NCBI GenBank assembly: GCA_003117195.1
Contig: BDSI01000005.1
Coordinates: forward strand, 2,092,857-2,156,856
Length of the DNA: 64,000 bases
Direction of reading: 5' to 3'
From: Eudorina sp. 2006-703-Eu-15
Lineage: Eukaryota; Chlorophyta; Chlorophyceae; Chlamydomonadales; Volvocaceae
Positions 29,273-40,989 of this stretch are shown here, one piece after another; the first letter of the stretch is position 1, and each line of letters begins with the position of its first letter. Below the pieces are notes generated by a model. The model was not told the DNA's origin. It did not search any database and saw only the letters and a program-made list of their open reading frames with translations. A program made the translations under genes and the position numbers.

Positions 29273-30077
29273 ACTGTCGACTTGATTATAGGGTCGGCGT
29301 CACGCGTGCTGGCACAGACGTGTCGTCGGAGCTTAAACCCGTAGGCAGCTGCATTAATCTAAAAGAATATCAGGAGAATGTGCATTCCAACCGAGCTTCT
29401 TTCATCGGGCCGGGGGCGCGGCCTTTCCAAGACGTGAGCGTCAATAATAAGAGCGATACTAGGCTAACGCTAAACCAAGAGACACCCAGTCAGTGTTTAG
29501 AAAGCCAACCTGCGGTGTGTTACAGGAGAAGCATCTTGCCGTTGTTTGCCAAACTGGGAACGCGACAGCACATTGCCGTACTTCGAATGGAGGACTCTCA
29601 ACACCGAGCTCCATCAAGGTTTGCTACTGCACTCGTCGCTGACATACTCTACCACTACAGCATTTCCATTTGACAGATCTGAAGGACCTGACTCGAATTA
29701 CTCTCGCTCAGGGCTTCACTGACACGGAACAAATGCGAAAGGCATGTGTTATCAATGAAAACAATACATTTTGCTTAGCAGGATAGTGTTGTCCTGTTAA
29801 AATTATAGCCCCGGGTTTCGACGAAGGCGAGCCGTTTGTCCCGGGTTGGGACCGTGCCGTCGCATTTAACTAAGGTAATTGGGTGTTAAGATTTGTATTG
29901 ACTTGCTGGGCACTATTTCATGGAATGATAGGGACTGGAAAGGAGATACTGTGTGGGGCCGCGGTGCTGTTAGGGCAACTTCGCTATTTTGATAGCGTTG
30001 CTTATTTATCTCTTCTACTCCTCGCTGCCATCAGGCTACTGATCCTCGACCAGTGACTGCCCGACGCCACGCCTCCG
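29273..30077. promoter_or_regulatory. Divergent promoter region between the two RP-x-S-A genes
   Basis: 805 bp between opposing start codons, lower in GC than the genes. A 147-codon open frame on the plus strand starts at an ATG at 29230 and runs to 29673; it overlaps exon 1 of the minus gene antisense and has no recognised homology. Confidence 0.55.
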
Positions 30078-32643
30078 ATGGACGCGCCACCCAGTGTAAT
30101 ATTATCTGACCTCTTGACGGTGAAGCATACACAAGATCCGACGACTCTCTTCCCCAGTCATGCCTACGGCCGCGGTGGCGTGGGGCATTTCCTGTGAGTT
30201 GGACGCGAAACGCCGTTTGTCCCACCCTTCACGTGCTCCCGTCGGCGTATCGCTTTCCACCACTGTTCACACCCGCACACCAATTGACACCCCAGCCATG
30301 ATCGTGTCAGCTCTCTGGCCCACATACCACACAGAAGATACACAAAGTTGTAACGGATCCCTCCCCTCCCTCCATCGCGCAGCTGCACCGGCCACTCCCG
30401 GGTCGGCCTCCACCGCCTCCCCCAAGCCACCTCGCAGCCCGCCAGCCTCAGCGTCACCGCCAGGCGGCGGCTGGCCCCCAGCCGCGGCCTCAGCGACGAC
30501 GTCAGCGCGCACGGTAGCGCCGCCGGCAGTGCCACCAGCGGCACCAGCCTCAGCGGCTTCTCGCTCATCTCCTCGGACCCGGTCTCGATCGGCGCCACAC
30601 GCGCCTGGGAGACGGGCGGCGTGCAGCACACCCACAACTTCGTCGCCTCAAGCCGTACTGTACGGCCCGCGGACATCCCGAAGGCGAGCAAATGGGCCGC
30701 TGTAAGGTACGACGACCGATATATAGATATATAGATAGATAGTGCGGCATTGGGTGCGGGACCGCGCGCGCGCACTCCCGAGTGGGTCTCCCCTCCAACC
30801 GCTTCAACCACACCCAAGCCGACGACTTCCGTCTTAGCGTCCTGGTGAAGACGGTTTGAAGCAAGCGGGTTCGAAGGGGTACCCGGCATTGCGGTGTGTC
30901 CTGGGGGGGCCGTCCGCTCCAACCCTAGCTCGGGGCCTTTGAAATGTCGCCGTCCAAATCTCTGTATGCCAGTCGGTAGGTGGTGGTTATCGGTCACGGG
31001 TGCCGTGGCCGTGACCGCCCTCATTCCCTTGTCCTCCCCCGCTCGCTGCCGGCGCAGTAACGAGGTGTAAAACCGCCTACCCCGTCGCTCGCCATACCCC
31101 CCGTCCTGCCCACATCCCCCCTTGCCCTCCTCCCTCCCGGCCGCCCTTTAATAGTAGGAATATGCCTACCAATGCCCTGCACCCCTCCCTGGTCCCTTCG
31201 CAGCTATTTTGAGAACGACCCGAAGGAGGTGGCCAGACACATGGCCATCATGGATTACGTGCAGGCCCAGCATGACGCCAACAAGGCGGCGGAGCGGCAG
31301 ATGGAGCAGGCGCGTCACAACATGTGGGCGGAACAGCAGCGGGAGACCTTCCGGAGGCAGCGATTGGAGCAGGCGGCCAGGTACGCCCGCAGCGGCATGC
31401 GGCCGAGGAGCGCCTACGCGGACCTGGGGGCCGTGGCGGCAGCGGAGGAGGCGCACGGCGTCGGCGCGGCCGCGGCGGCGGCAGCCGCCGCCGCGGCCGC
31501 GGCCGGCGGCAGCACCGAGGGCGGTGGCGCCGAAGGCATGACCTTGTTCCGCGCCGCCAGCGCGGGCAGCCGCGCCGCCAGCGCGGGCGGCGTCCGAGAG
31601 TCCCGTGACCCCGGGGAGCGGTTCTACACGTCGGAGCAGGTTCGCAACGCGTTGAATGGATCGGGCGGGGAAGCGCTGTACGGGTCCACGGGTCGGCTGC
31701 GGCCCGCCACGGCGGGCGTTCTGTCGCAGACCAGCGGGTTGTACGAACGCAGCCTGGGCGGCGGCAGTACGCACCAGCTGGGCGGCGGCAGTATGGCCCG
31801 ACGGACGTACATCCCGCTGCCGAAGAAGACGTACGTCAATGTGCACGAGCGGATGGCGGCGGAGGCGGCGGAGGCGCCGGCAGTGCGGGTGGCGGCGCTG
31901 GCAGCGGCGAAGGCGCGCGTGGAGGAGGAGCGAGCTATGGCGGTGGTCACCGGCGAACTGCAGGTGGGGTGGGTGGGGTGGCTGGCTAGCTGCGCACTGG
32001 GTAGGGCTGGGCGATTGGCGAACGGGGCTGGGGCGGGCGGGATGGAGGGATGGGTCATATGCTCAAACCCGGAGCCGGGCCGTCGACATCTGGTGGCGGG
32101 AATGCCTTAAGAGTGTCCCGCAGGAGCCCGCATCCGGGGGGAATAGGCCGTTGCCGAGTGCGCAGTGGGACATGGCAGGGTGTGGCGGGGCGCTGCGGGT
32201 CCGCTTGTCGTGTCTGCCCGCCCCATGACCAGCAATCGACATTGGCAAGGCCGAGCGCGCTGCTGTTCACATCGAGAACATGCAGCTTTATTGAATTGAA
32301 TGTATGTAATATGTAATTAATGCGATATGCGTGTGTATGTGCACATGGAGCATCTGGGCTCGTTAGGGCTTTTGCGAAGACGCTGTTTGCTTTGCCGCCC
32401 CACCTGCGCTTGCACGCGCACGCATTCCTGCCTTGCGCGCAAAGTGCGAACGAACACACGCATTCCTGCCGCGCCTGTCTATGCACGCACAACGCACACC
32501 ACCACATGCCGCAGGAGCTGGACTCGTTCGAGGCGCGGATGCGGTCTCTGCAGCGCGCTCGCAGCCGAGCAGCGCGGTCGGAGCGGCCTCGGGGCACGAG
32601 CGGGGGGACATCCGGGGATGAGGGGGAGACGGACGACCGATGA
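30078..32643 (+). CDS. Coiled-coil protein with RP-x-[S/T]-A motifs
   Basis: Not recognised by name. Four exons (30078-30193, 30383-30706, 31204-31963, 32515-32643) in matching phases give 442 residues. The N-terminal 145 residues are Ser/Gly/Ala-rich and end in RPADIPKASKWAAV. A charged helix follows (about 147-205: YFENDPKEVARHMAIMDYVQ, then Gln/Glu/Arg-rich heptads). Next come RPRSAYADLG, an Ala run, AASAG repeats and LRPATAG. A basic segment RRTYIPLPKKTYVNVHERM precedes a second helix, and the tail is Arg/Ser-rich then acidic. It is arranged head to head with the 1558-residue gene, which has the same motif. Intron 3 carries two TGTAA sites, so a shorter isoform with another C-terminus is possible. 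Confidence 0.75.
30712..30741 (+). repeat. GATATATAGATA microsatellite
   Basis: ATATAGAT/GATA units a few bases after the donor of exon 2 of the 442-residue gene. Confidence 0.8.
32305..32316 (+). terminator. Two TGTAA motifs inside intron 3 (possible alternative poly(A) site)
   Basis: TGTAA at 32305-32309 and 32312-32316 lie in an AT-rich patch about 200 bp after the stop (32108-32110) that would be reached if exon 3 were read through into the intron. Confidence 0.4.
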
Positions 32644-32878
32644 GGCATGGTCGGACGCAAGCAAGCACCTGGGTCCGGATTTGAATCTGACACTGGATCT
32701 GGATCTGGATCGGGCCGGAGCGCGAGAGCGGGAGGCCAGCCCACCCCGGGGGCCTCACGCCGCTGCTTGTACGAGTCCACGAGGCACGGCGGGCAGCTGG
32801 GCGGGTGCTGCATGCCATGACCAGTTGTTGAGACGTTTGGCGGGTGCGGTGTTTGGTGTGTGTTTTCATTTTCTGGTG

Positions 32879-32883
32879 TGTAA
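32879..32883 (+). terminator. TGTAA poly(A) signal of the 442-residue gene
   Basis: TGTAA 236 bp after the stop codon at 32643, in a GT-rich context. Confidence 0.55.
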
Positions 32884-33435
32884 GACGGCAATGGTTGGGA
32901 CAAACGGCGCGCTGGGGGTCCGCCTCGGGGTGTACGGTAACACGCTGACAACGAACGGACTTGTGGACGAGCCCGCGGTAACCCCTGCCCGCGAGGCCGG
33001 CGGGCGGGCTCCGGGCGGGCGGGCGAGTGGGTTCTTGGCTTCTCTTCCTCGCGGTGTGGCATGAAGCATGGGATCAGCACTGATTGGGAGGTGACGCAAC
33101 CAGGGCCAGACACACCATCCCGGTCGGGGGTTGCGCCCGGCGGTGGCGGACCCGCGCTGCCCGCGGTGTGGGTCGGGGACGAGCGTGCAAGTGTGACCCA
33201 TGGGTCTGAAGGGTCACGTTGCGGGCTTCGGAGCTCGGCGATCTGGGTCGGGTGGGTCATGCGAGCAATGCTTCATATGTTGGCTGGGTACAGGGGGTCG
33301 GAGGTGCATTGTGTTCGTACGACATGCACGGTATGCCATTACATGGCGTTGGCTGAGGGCGTGAGGAGGGGGGAGCAGTAGTGCGTACCTCTGGTGCCTC
33401 TCTACGTACGTCTCACGCACGATAAGCAACAACAA

Positions 33436-33735
33436 CTACAGCCACAACAAGAGCACGATTAACGCGACCAGGCGAATGCGGTTGGGCTCCCCATCTGTCC
33501 GCGCGCGCAACTTCAACTCACGAGATGAATCGCAGACTTGTGCACACGAACGAGGAAACATTGTATTGTCGTACATCCGTAGGCCCGTACGCAGTGTTGG
33601 ACGAGTATCGACCATACCGGGGATGCCGGTGTTGGGTCGCTCTTCTTGTTTTGGGGTCGGGCTTCCGGGGGGGCTCTTCGCCGGCCGCTGGTACACCCCC
33701 TGACTGATAAGGTTTTGAAGGGTTTTAGCAGGCAT
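33436..33735 (-). CDS. Possible small protein with hydrophobic C-terminus (low confidence)
   Basis: An ATG at 33735 opens 99 codons: a Lys/Pro/Arg-rich start (MPAKTLQNLISQGVYQRP), a polar middle and a C-terminal hydrophobic stretch (RIRLVALIVLLLWL) that would suit a tail anchor. Codon use is less GC-biased than in the big genes but similar to the neighbouring octanoyltransferase. No homology was recognised. A competing frame ending at 33725 (VGTLHIASALHPKNGTT...) also reads like a C-terminal exon behind a good acceptor at 33812. At most one of the two is likely to be right. Confidence 0.3.
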   Translation of the reverse strand: MPAKTLQNLISQGVYQRPAKSPPGSPTPKQEERPNTGIPGMVDTRPTLRTGLRMYDNTMFPRSCAQVCDSSRELKLRARTDGEPNRIRLVALIVLLLWL

Positions 33736-35031
33736 CGTAGATCGTACCGTGCCGTGTCGTACCGTTCTTGGGGTGGAGCGCGGAGGCAATGTGGAGGGTG
33801 CCTACCTGGGTAAATTGAGTTGGCCTGGGTGGCGGGCGTGCAAGCGCGCGCGGCAATGAGTACTGCAGGTGGTCAGTCTCGAGAGCGTCATCAGCCTGGG
33901 TTTGCGCGCGACCCCTAGTGACGGCGGTTCGACGGTCGATGGTCCCAACGAGGGGGTTGGGGATGGCAGAGTGTTGTTGCCTGGCCGGTGACGGCGCACA
34001 TGGCGTTTGCAGAGCTGTCTTAACTTCACGAAGGGATGTCTGCACATGGAAGCTACATGGAAGCTACAGAGCCAGCAATTTTCTTAGTTTGGTTCCCGAC
34101 CCAGATCGGGGCTTGCCTACGAGGCTTCACTCTCACGGCCGCGTGTGGGTTCCTGAAGTGTGGAAGCGTACGACAGTGGTAGGTCAACGGATGACCGGCC
34201 GGACGCGACCCATTCTGTAGTGACACACGAGACACTGCTGCAGCAAGCGTCACAGGCGTGACCCATGGGACACCCCACGAATCTCGTCCGAATCGTTCGA
34301 ATGTCGCGGTCAGCGCTGCCCACACAGCGCGACTCACGGCGCCGTCAAACATCGTCGGTGGGCAACACGCTCCGAACGGCTAATGTACGGTAGTTGTACA
34401 GCTGGTGGAGGAGTTGGTGCCTGCGGCCTACCGACGGCGCCTTTGACAGATGCACACACGGTAACACAGACCGCCTCCCCGACCGGCACCCCGCCAAGAA
34501 GCCCGCGGCCAAGCCCTCGAGAGGAGATCACATGTGGGCGCTCGTATCGGGATGTCGTCGGAGACCCAGCGGAATACTGTACGGCACATCATACAGTCAT
34601 ACCTGGGACGTAGGACACAGCTCAGCCCCGACGCTAGCTGCGCAGCCCTACAACGTGTGTTGATGGGACGTGCGGACAACAATGCTGATCACACGAGCCA
34701 TGTCCCGGGGCGCTGCACATAGCGGCGCCCCTCGGGGCCCCCACCCATTTCCATTTCCCTCCGGCCCTGCACAGCGCGCGGCCATCGGGGGGCTGCACGG
34801 CAGCGCGCTTGAGTCGTGCAGTTGCCGGCTGCAGTGGTTCCGGCGCTCAGACCCACGCCCTGGCCTCGCATTCCACAAAACCAGCCCCAGCCGGCCACAC
34901 CGCTCTGCCTCAGATCCTCCACCACCCCGCGTCGTCTGCCTTCGCGGAGTGGTCATTCTGGGCTGCCGCCGATGTCCAGCGGCTCTCGTTCCCACCCCCT
35001 TGCACTCCCCTGCATCCCGCGCCTCACTGCC

Positions 35032-36362
35032 TCACTGCACTGCGGAGCCCAGCCGGTTCCCCAGGCACCGGGTGAAGTCCTCAACCACCCGCGCAAAGTC
35101 AGGGCCCATGGCGTCCGTCCCAAGCGAGTCAGGGCCGCCCCCAAGCCCTTGGCCTGCACCCCCATTGGGCGCCCCATGATGACGGACAAGCTCCCGCTGC
35201 ATTGAGGTGACGTCCTTGTCGGGAATGCCGCATGGCACAATATGGCGAAAGTACGACAGGTCCGTACTTATGTTCAGTGCGAGGCCATGGGAGCTGCGGG
35301 ATCGGAGAGGTACAAAGGCAGTTGGTCGTTGGTCAGGTGGTCAGTTTGGAGGGATGTCGTGGTTGCGGTGGGGCTGGCCGTGCTGTCGCAGTAGTGGTGC
35401 TGGTGATTGCGCTGGTAGCATTGATAGGAAAGCCCAGATACGTCCAGTCATGCGGATGCTTGCAATTGCGCTGGTGATGGAACGGGGTGGAATGGAACGG
35501 AATGGGTACTTAGAGGCGGGGTATGCTGGCGTGGAGGTTTGCGGCGATTAGGCGGTTTCTCAGAACGACGACGTAACGGCCAGCCGCCTGAAGCAACAAG
35601 CATTCGCACCCCAGCTGTAGAACGCTGCAAGTCGAATCTTATGCTGATCATGCTCCTGGCTTTATCTCCCCAAGCACCTGGCTACCACAGCGGTTATCGT
35701 AACCCTGCTGTAGGGCGGGTGCTCACCTGACGCCATGCGAGATACGTACGCCGATCGCCGCAATCTTACGCTCTCCCACCCACACCCCGGTTGCGCCGGG
35801 GATGCGGCCACGGGCCGAGATGCCGTACAGAGTTAGGCAGTCGATGATGGAGTCCTCGAGCGCTTCCACGTAAGCACGCGCACCGAGGCCCGCCTGCCGT
35901 ACCCCGATGATGGGGTACGCCACCAGCTGTCCCGGGCCGTGGAAAGTTACTTCGCCACCCCGCGGAGCCGAACAAATCTCTGCACCAGTTGCTTTAAGAT
36001 CCTTGCATCGCAGGTAGGATGACGCGAATTTGCGGAGGGTTTCATGCGCAATTATTGTCCTTTCGAAAGGTGTCCTGACTGACGTACACAAGCTGGCAGC
36101 TTACCTCTTGAGATGTCTTGAAATCAGATGATTTGCCTCGCTTTCCAAGTGTGTAAACTGGAAAGTGCTGCAGGTGGCAGACAAACAGTCAGAAGAGTAA
36201 TAAGAATCATTTTTATTAAATTTCAAGTACCTGCAGCAAAATAAGGGTGTCCTCGATGAGACCTTGTTTTCGCTGCTCGGTGATCGAGTCTTGAAGGCTG
36301 ATTCCCGCCGCGTAACGCGTCAAGGACGAGGCCAAGTTGATGACGCGCAGAGGCCGCAGCAT
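35032..36362 (-). CDS. LIP2: Lipoyl(octanoyl) transferase, LipB/LIPT2 family
   Basis: It transfers octanoate from acyl carrier protein to a lipoyl domain, the first step of protein lipoylation, in mitochondria (in plants also plastids). Minus-strand exons 36362-36231, 36167-36105, 36001-35727 and 35293-35032 join to 243 residues, a normal length. Visible signatures: PVYTLGKRG (exon 2), [18 protein letters not shown] (exon 3), [15 protein letters not shown] with the catalytic Lys, and [12 protein letters not shown] followed by HIVPCG with the catalytic Cys (exon 4). The ATG at 36362 begins [17 protein letters not shown], which overlaps the family's own N-terminus, so a separate targeting peptide is not obvious; an upstream start could exist. 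The acceptor of exon 3 is AAG rather than CAG. The C-terminal 45 residues are Gly-rich. Confidence 0.93.
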
Positions 36363-37294
36363 TGCAAAATCTTGAGCAGTTTGTGCATAAATGCTGCGAC
36401 AGCTACAGTGATCCACGACCGACCGCCAGTCCGCAACTCCGACAACGGTGAACAACGGCCAAACTGTCTGGCTAACCACCGCGGATAGCGATACCTGGAT
36501 AACTGGAGAAACTAAACTTATAACCTTGTCCACCGTTCAACACATCTGAAACAAGCTTAGCAGCTGTACCGTATGACAATTACCAAGCTTTGAATTACAT
36601 CGACAGCCTTCGTATTTGGGCCACGAGCCCAGTGTCACGATTACTACTACATCCTGAACGCCACACCTGCAAAACAAGGAATACTAACGACGAATGGTTC
36701 CCAGAACGCAATCATCTCCACAGAGACCCCTGCCGGCCATGGATCGCCGCACGGGGTTTGACTGCCTTAGGTAAGCACCAAGCCTACACCACGTCGTCCA
36801 AAAATGCGCTACTCCAGCACAGGACGCCTTGCAAAATTCCCACGTGGCGGGGTGTTGAAACGCCCCTCTGTGCCCGTGAGGTGATGCAGTGTTGATGCGT
36901 AGCACACCCGCTCCCCTGCCACTGAACATTTCTACGGTCACTTGCATCCTGCAGCAAAGATTAGCGTAAAGGATCTGAAACACAGCGCGCACCATCCTTC
37001 GGAGCGTACAATCTACGTACCAAAGGTCCTTGTCCGGTGCACAACTCCTGCACGGAATCGAACAATCAACGCACGCACCAGGCACCACCCAGTCCAAATC
37101 CCTGTCATCCACGCGCCCTTAAGGCAGATCACCTCTGCCCCCGCCACCACGGCGACGCGCCCCTGACCGCGAGACGTTCCGGCGCTTCCGAACACATCCC
37201 TTCCTGCTGCTCACCACCAACCAACCGGCACAACCAACGACGATGTCGCACTGGTGCCCTTTACAATCCCCTCTGCCCCTCCCGCTGCCCCCCA
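36363..37294. other. Intergenic, promoter side of the octanoyltransferase
   Basis: Moderate GC with no supported exon. It lies between two minus-strand genes in tandem and should contain the octanoyltransferase promoter and the short 3'UTR of the BTB gene. A 142-codon open frame at 36684-37112 (minus) has no supporting feature. Confidence 0.5.
37261..37265 (-). terminator. TGTAA poly(A) signal of the BTB gene
   Basis: TTACA on the plus strand, 30 bp after the minus-strand stop at 37295. This would imply a very short 3'UTR. Confidence 0.45.
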
Positions 37295-39120
37295 TCAGAC
37301 GGCAGCCAGCCCCAGCATGATCTCGGCGGCCAACTCCGGGTTCAGCGCCATAAGGCCCATCAGCTCGTCTCGCACCCGGGGCCCCCCCGCCGCCACCTGC
37401 TTGCGGTGCTTGACCAGGTATGCCTTGAGCTGCGGCACCAGTTGCCGCAGGCTGTGTCGTTCCGCCCAGACCAGCTCCGAAACCACTGTCCGAGGCGTCA
37501 CGCTCTCCAGGACCTGCTGCTGCAGCCGAAGCGCGAGGTACTCGTCCGACATCAGCAGCAGCATACCCGCCAGCTCCGCGGCGGGCCGCAGCAGCTCGCT
37601 GGGAATCCGCAACTCGCTGCCGTACATGTACGCCAACAGGCATCCGAACGCCTCTGGGTCGGCCTCGGTGAGGTTCACCTCCTGCGCGCCGCTGTCCGAG
37701 AAGCCTCCGCCGGTCGCCAGCCTCTGCCGGAAGTACTCGCTGCGGCCCGCCAGCACCGCGCGGTGTGCCAGGTAGGCCTTACCGCCCGCCATCCGGACCT
37801 TGACGATGGGGCTTTCCCCGCCGTCGCCCCCATCCTCGGCGTCAGGGGCCTGCAGGGCACTGGCCGGGAGCGGTGCGGGTCCCCGGAGGCCGGCGGGGAG
37901 CAGCGGCCGAGTCCAGCCCGCAAGCACCTCGCAGGCTGGCCTGACGCTGGGGGCAACGGACAGGATCCCGATGTCCGTCAGGCCCTCTGCCCCAAACACC
38001 ACTTGGCCCGTGGGAAGGATCGCCAGCCATCCCCGCCCGACGCCGCGCCGCCTGCCGCTTTCTTTCAAGGTGGTCACCTGCCCGCTTGCGGTGTCCAACA
38101 AACGCAGCGCTTGGTCATCAAAGATTAACAGCCCGCCGCCCTCCGCCGCCAGCATTGCTGAGATGCTCCGGAACCGAGTCCCCCCGTCAGCACGCCTGCC
38201 TATGTTCGGGTTGCTGCCGGCGAGGTCCCGCGCCGCGACGGCGGCGCCGCCACCGCGGGGGTGACCGCCGTACACGGCCAGGTGGAAGATGGTGCCAGGG
38301 GTTGCGCCGACCAGGACGTCGGTTGCTGCGTCGTATGTCAGTGCGGTTACTGTGTAATCGATGCTAGAGAGCCGTACAACCGTTTGGGAATCGAGATCCA
38401 GCCTGAAGATACCGAAACCTGCATCGGACACGAAGATGTTGCCCTTGCCATCTGACGACAGCGCGGAGATGCATTGGAAAAGCGCCGGCTCGTCCCCGGT
38501 AGGTCTCCCCCTCAAGAATCCCGTAACCATAGTAATTCTGTTGCTGGCGTCAAGCCGCATGATAGTGGTGCGTTGCTCCGTGTAGTAGATGGAGTCGGTG
38601 GTGGGCTCGTAGACCATGAATTCGGGATCGCTGAGGGTCCCGAAGATTGGCAGAGGCGTGTCGCCGAGCGCGAGTTTTTTGCCGCTGCCATCGTCGAGAT
38701 TATAATCTACAAAATTATCGCAAATCTCATAGACGGAGTCAGTGAAGAATGCGAGCGTCTGTGGGAGCCCAGCACAGCTCGTCGTGGTGCACGGGCGCAC
38801 CACCACACCTCGCACGGCCAGAGCAAAACTCTGCTTGTGCAGGATAACTTCCATGTCAGAGGTCCTGATTATGAGTACTTGATTAGAGTCATTTGTGACC
38901 TGGGCGACTGTCTCGCTAATCCACCGGCAACCGAAACAATTGTTTGACTTCTGGTCACAATCTCTCCATACATGAAACTCGGGCTAAGTTTTTACAGTGT
39001 TGGGATGAACTGTTCGGCTTTCCAGCGGTTGGATCCAAAGTGCACAGCTTGAATCCAAGGGTTGGGACGCCCTCTGCTAGCTAACAGCGGCGTTACGCCA
39101 TACGTGAAGGGGCCCACCAT
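37295..39120 (-). CDS. Beta-propeller and BTB/BACK domain protein
   Basis: Probably a CUL3 ubiquitin-ligase adaptor (known role of many BTB/BACK proteins; inferred here). Two minus-strand exons, 39120-38996 and 38915-37295, joined in phase 2 across an 80-bp intron, give 581 residues. Residues about 40-350 resemble NHL/SMP-30-like propeller blades: repeats such as STDSIYYTEQRTTIMRLDA, GNIFVSDAGFGIFRLDLDS and GQVVFGAEGLTDIGILSV. Residues about 410-510 form a BTB fold (VKVRMAGGKAYLAHRAVLAGR, FRQRL, AFGCLLAYMYGSEL), followed by a BACK-like helical end. The large exon alone contains an ATG at 38854, which would give 519 residues. I prefer the upstream exon because the spliced join reads smoothly through FIPTLETVAQVTNDSNQV. 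An upstream open frame at 39134-39277 may act on translation. Confidence 0.82.
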
Positions 39121-39133
39121 TTTACTTGTAAAG

Positions 39134-39277
39134 TTATTGCAGCAGCGCCATAAGCGCGTGCGCAATACGCTCAACCAATTCCGGTGTGATGTACTTCCAT
39201 CGCTCCGGAGGAGGCAACGAACAAGACGAAAACGGACAGGACAACCACGTGACGAATAAGGGTCCACTCATCTGCAT
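39134..39277 (-). other. Upstream open frame before the BTB start
   Basis: Starts at an ATG at 39277 and ends in TAA 14 bases before the BTB ATG at 39120. Its 47 codons end in RWKYITPELVERIAHALMAL, which reads like an amphipathic F-box-type helix. It could be a uORF, or a leftover exon of something else. Confidence 0.35.
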
Positions 39278-40035
39278 GAAAGAAAGCACCTCTGCCCCGT
39301 CCCCGCCCCGGTCCATCGCAGCTGGCCCCTGCTGGCCCCTTGTAGCCGGGCGCCGTCGCGTGCGATGCGGTTCATGTCACGTCCTCGCCAGCTGTCGCCA
39401 GCCCGTTTTCGCCAGCCCGTCTTCGCCACAGCCCCCACAACGCCCCTGCTTCGCTCCTGCTCCTCTGCACTCGACGCGCTCGGACCTCCAGCGCAGCAAC
39501 TCTGACGGCCGCGCCAGCCAGGCACGGCTCCGCACCAGAGCCATAAGCAATGCGTCCCGAAAGCTTTCCTTTCCTAGCCGGCATATCGTCATTTTGCCGC
39601 CCGCTAGCGCAAGCCGCGTACAGTCCGTACGGTCACATGCCCCCTGCTAGACATGGATAACCCAATGCCCCACACCTAAGACCCCGCTTCGACCCTGATC
39701 CGATCCACCCGCACTTATTGCTCTCGAGTCACAAGGATGCCTCACACTCTGGCCACCCACACCCCTTCGCCAGACAGACCCGCGGGTCGCAGCGCGGCTC
39801 GGCTCGGCTCTGCCATTACGGTACCGCCTCCCCGTGTCGCAAGGGACGGGGCCCACTCGCCGCCGCTACGCCGGTCGCTTCATAACGTCCAACAACCGCC
39901 AACGGCAACTCCTGCCGTACTACTACACACCACACAGCCCAGCATCTCACCCAGAGATTCACCGAGCACGACCAGGGATGGTGGATGGGCCCACCCAACG
40001 CCGCTTTACCACCGCACGTAATAAATAACACGTTT

Positions 40036-40040
40036 TTACA
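40036..40040 (-). terminator. Possible TGTAA poly(A) signal of the long LRR gene
   Basis: TTACA on the plus strand, 1.25 kb after the stop at 41286. It is the nearest copy I noticed, and the distance makes it doubtful. Confidence 0.25.
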
Positions 40041-40989
40041 CCTGACCCATTCGAAACATTAACCAACTAACCAACGTACGAAATACATGTGTGGCCCATG
40101 GCCCATGCGGTCGAGTCTGTCCGTCCCCGTGCATGTCGCATGTCGGGGAACACCCAAACACACGTGCCGTACAAACTACGGACGCCTGCGGAGCGTAGGG
40201 GCGCCTTGCGCCGCCGCCCACGGATGCGGACAGCAGCCGACATCGTAAGACTGCGGCTACCGCACACATCCTCGTGGGACGTGAACGTGGGGCGGACCAT
40301 ATGACTTCTGCGACAAATGACGATGAGAGGGGCCCGGCAGCCTGCCGTACGGCAGCAGACCGTACGGCCTTGACGACGAGATTGTACACCAGATCACGAT
40401 GAATCGGAGCCTCTAGGTTTTATCGGTGCCGCACACCCTTCACCTAATACACACACGCACAAGGCCTCCCTTGACAGTTCCGAATAGCGGCTCCGCGGCC
40501 TCGGCTGGGGACCCCGCCGCCACCCACCCGTCCCATGTTTGCGCCCCCTGGCGGGTACTACAGCGGCCAGGGGTCTGAGAGGCCATCGTCATCGGGCCCC
40601 CAACTCAACCTGCACGGGAGCGGCCCTACAGGCCCATCCACCCAGCCCAGCCGCCCTCACGGCCGCCCTCACGATGTTAGGACCCCGTGAGGCAACAGGC
40701 AACCCCCAGCAACTCCCCCTGCCTTTCCCCCTGCGCCAGCCCTGGCCCTGGCCCACGCCACTCAAGGCCTGCAGCCCCTACTTGGCCCGCGTGCTTCATA
40801 CGACCCCCCATACACCGCAAACCCACCATGCAGGCGCGGCCGACCTCCACGGTGGGCCCTACCACCCACCCCAAGTGTCGCCATTCCACCCTACCAAGGC
40901 CTCCTCGCTCCACCTCCACCGACCCGTGGCTCAGTGGTGACCTCCCGGTCGACCTGTTTCTGCCTACAGCCCTCTTTCCACCACCTGCA

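Larger units (their letters stand above)
32644..35031. other. Poorly resolved 2.4-kb region between convergent genes
   Basis: It starts with the 3'UTR of the 442-residue gene and ends with that of the octanoyltransferase. Several minus-strand fragments between 33436 and 34550 read like protein but could not be joined into one model (see findings). No transposon or RNA gene was recognised. Confidence 0.45.

Noticed and set aside
36684..37112. 142-codon open frame on the minus strand
   Set aside because: Cys/Arg-rich composition without motif, splice context or codon bias; frames of this length are expected by chance in a window of this size.
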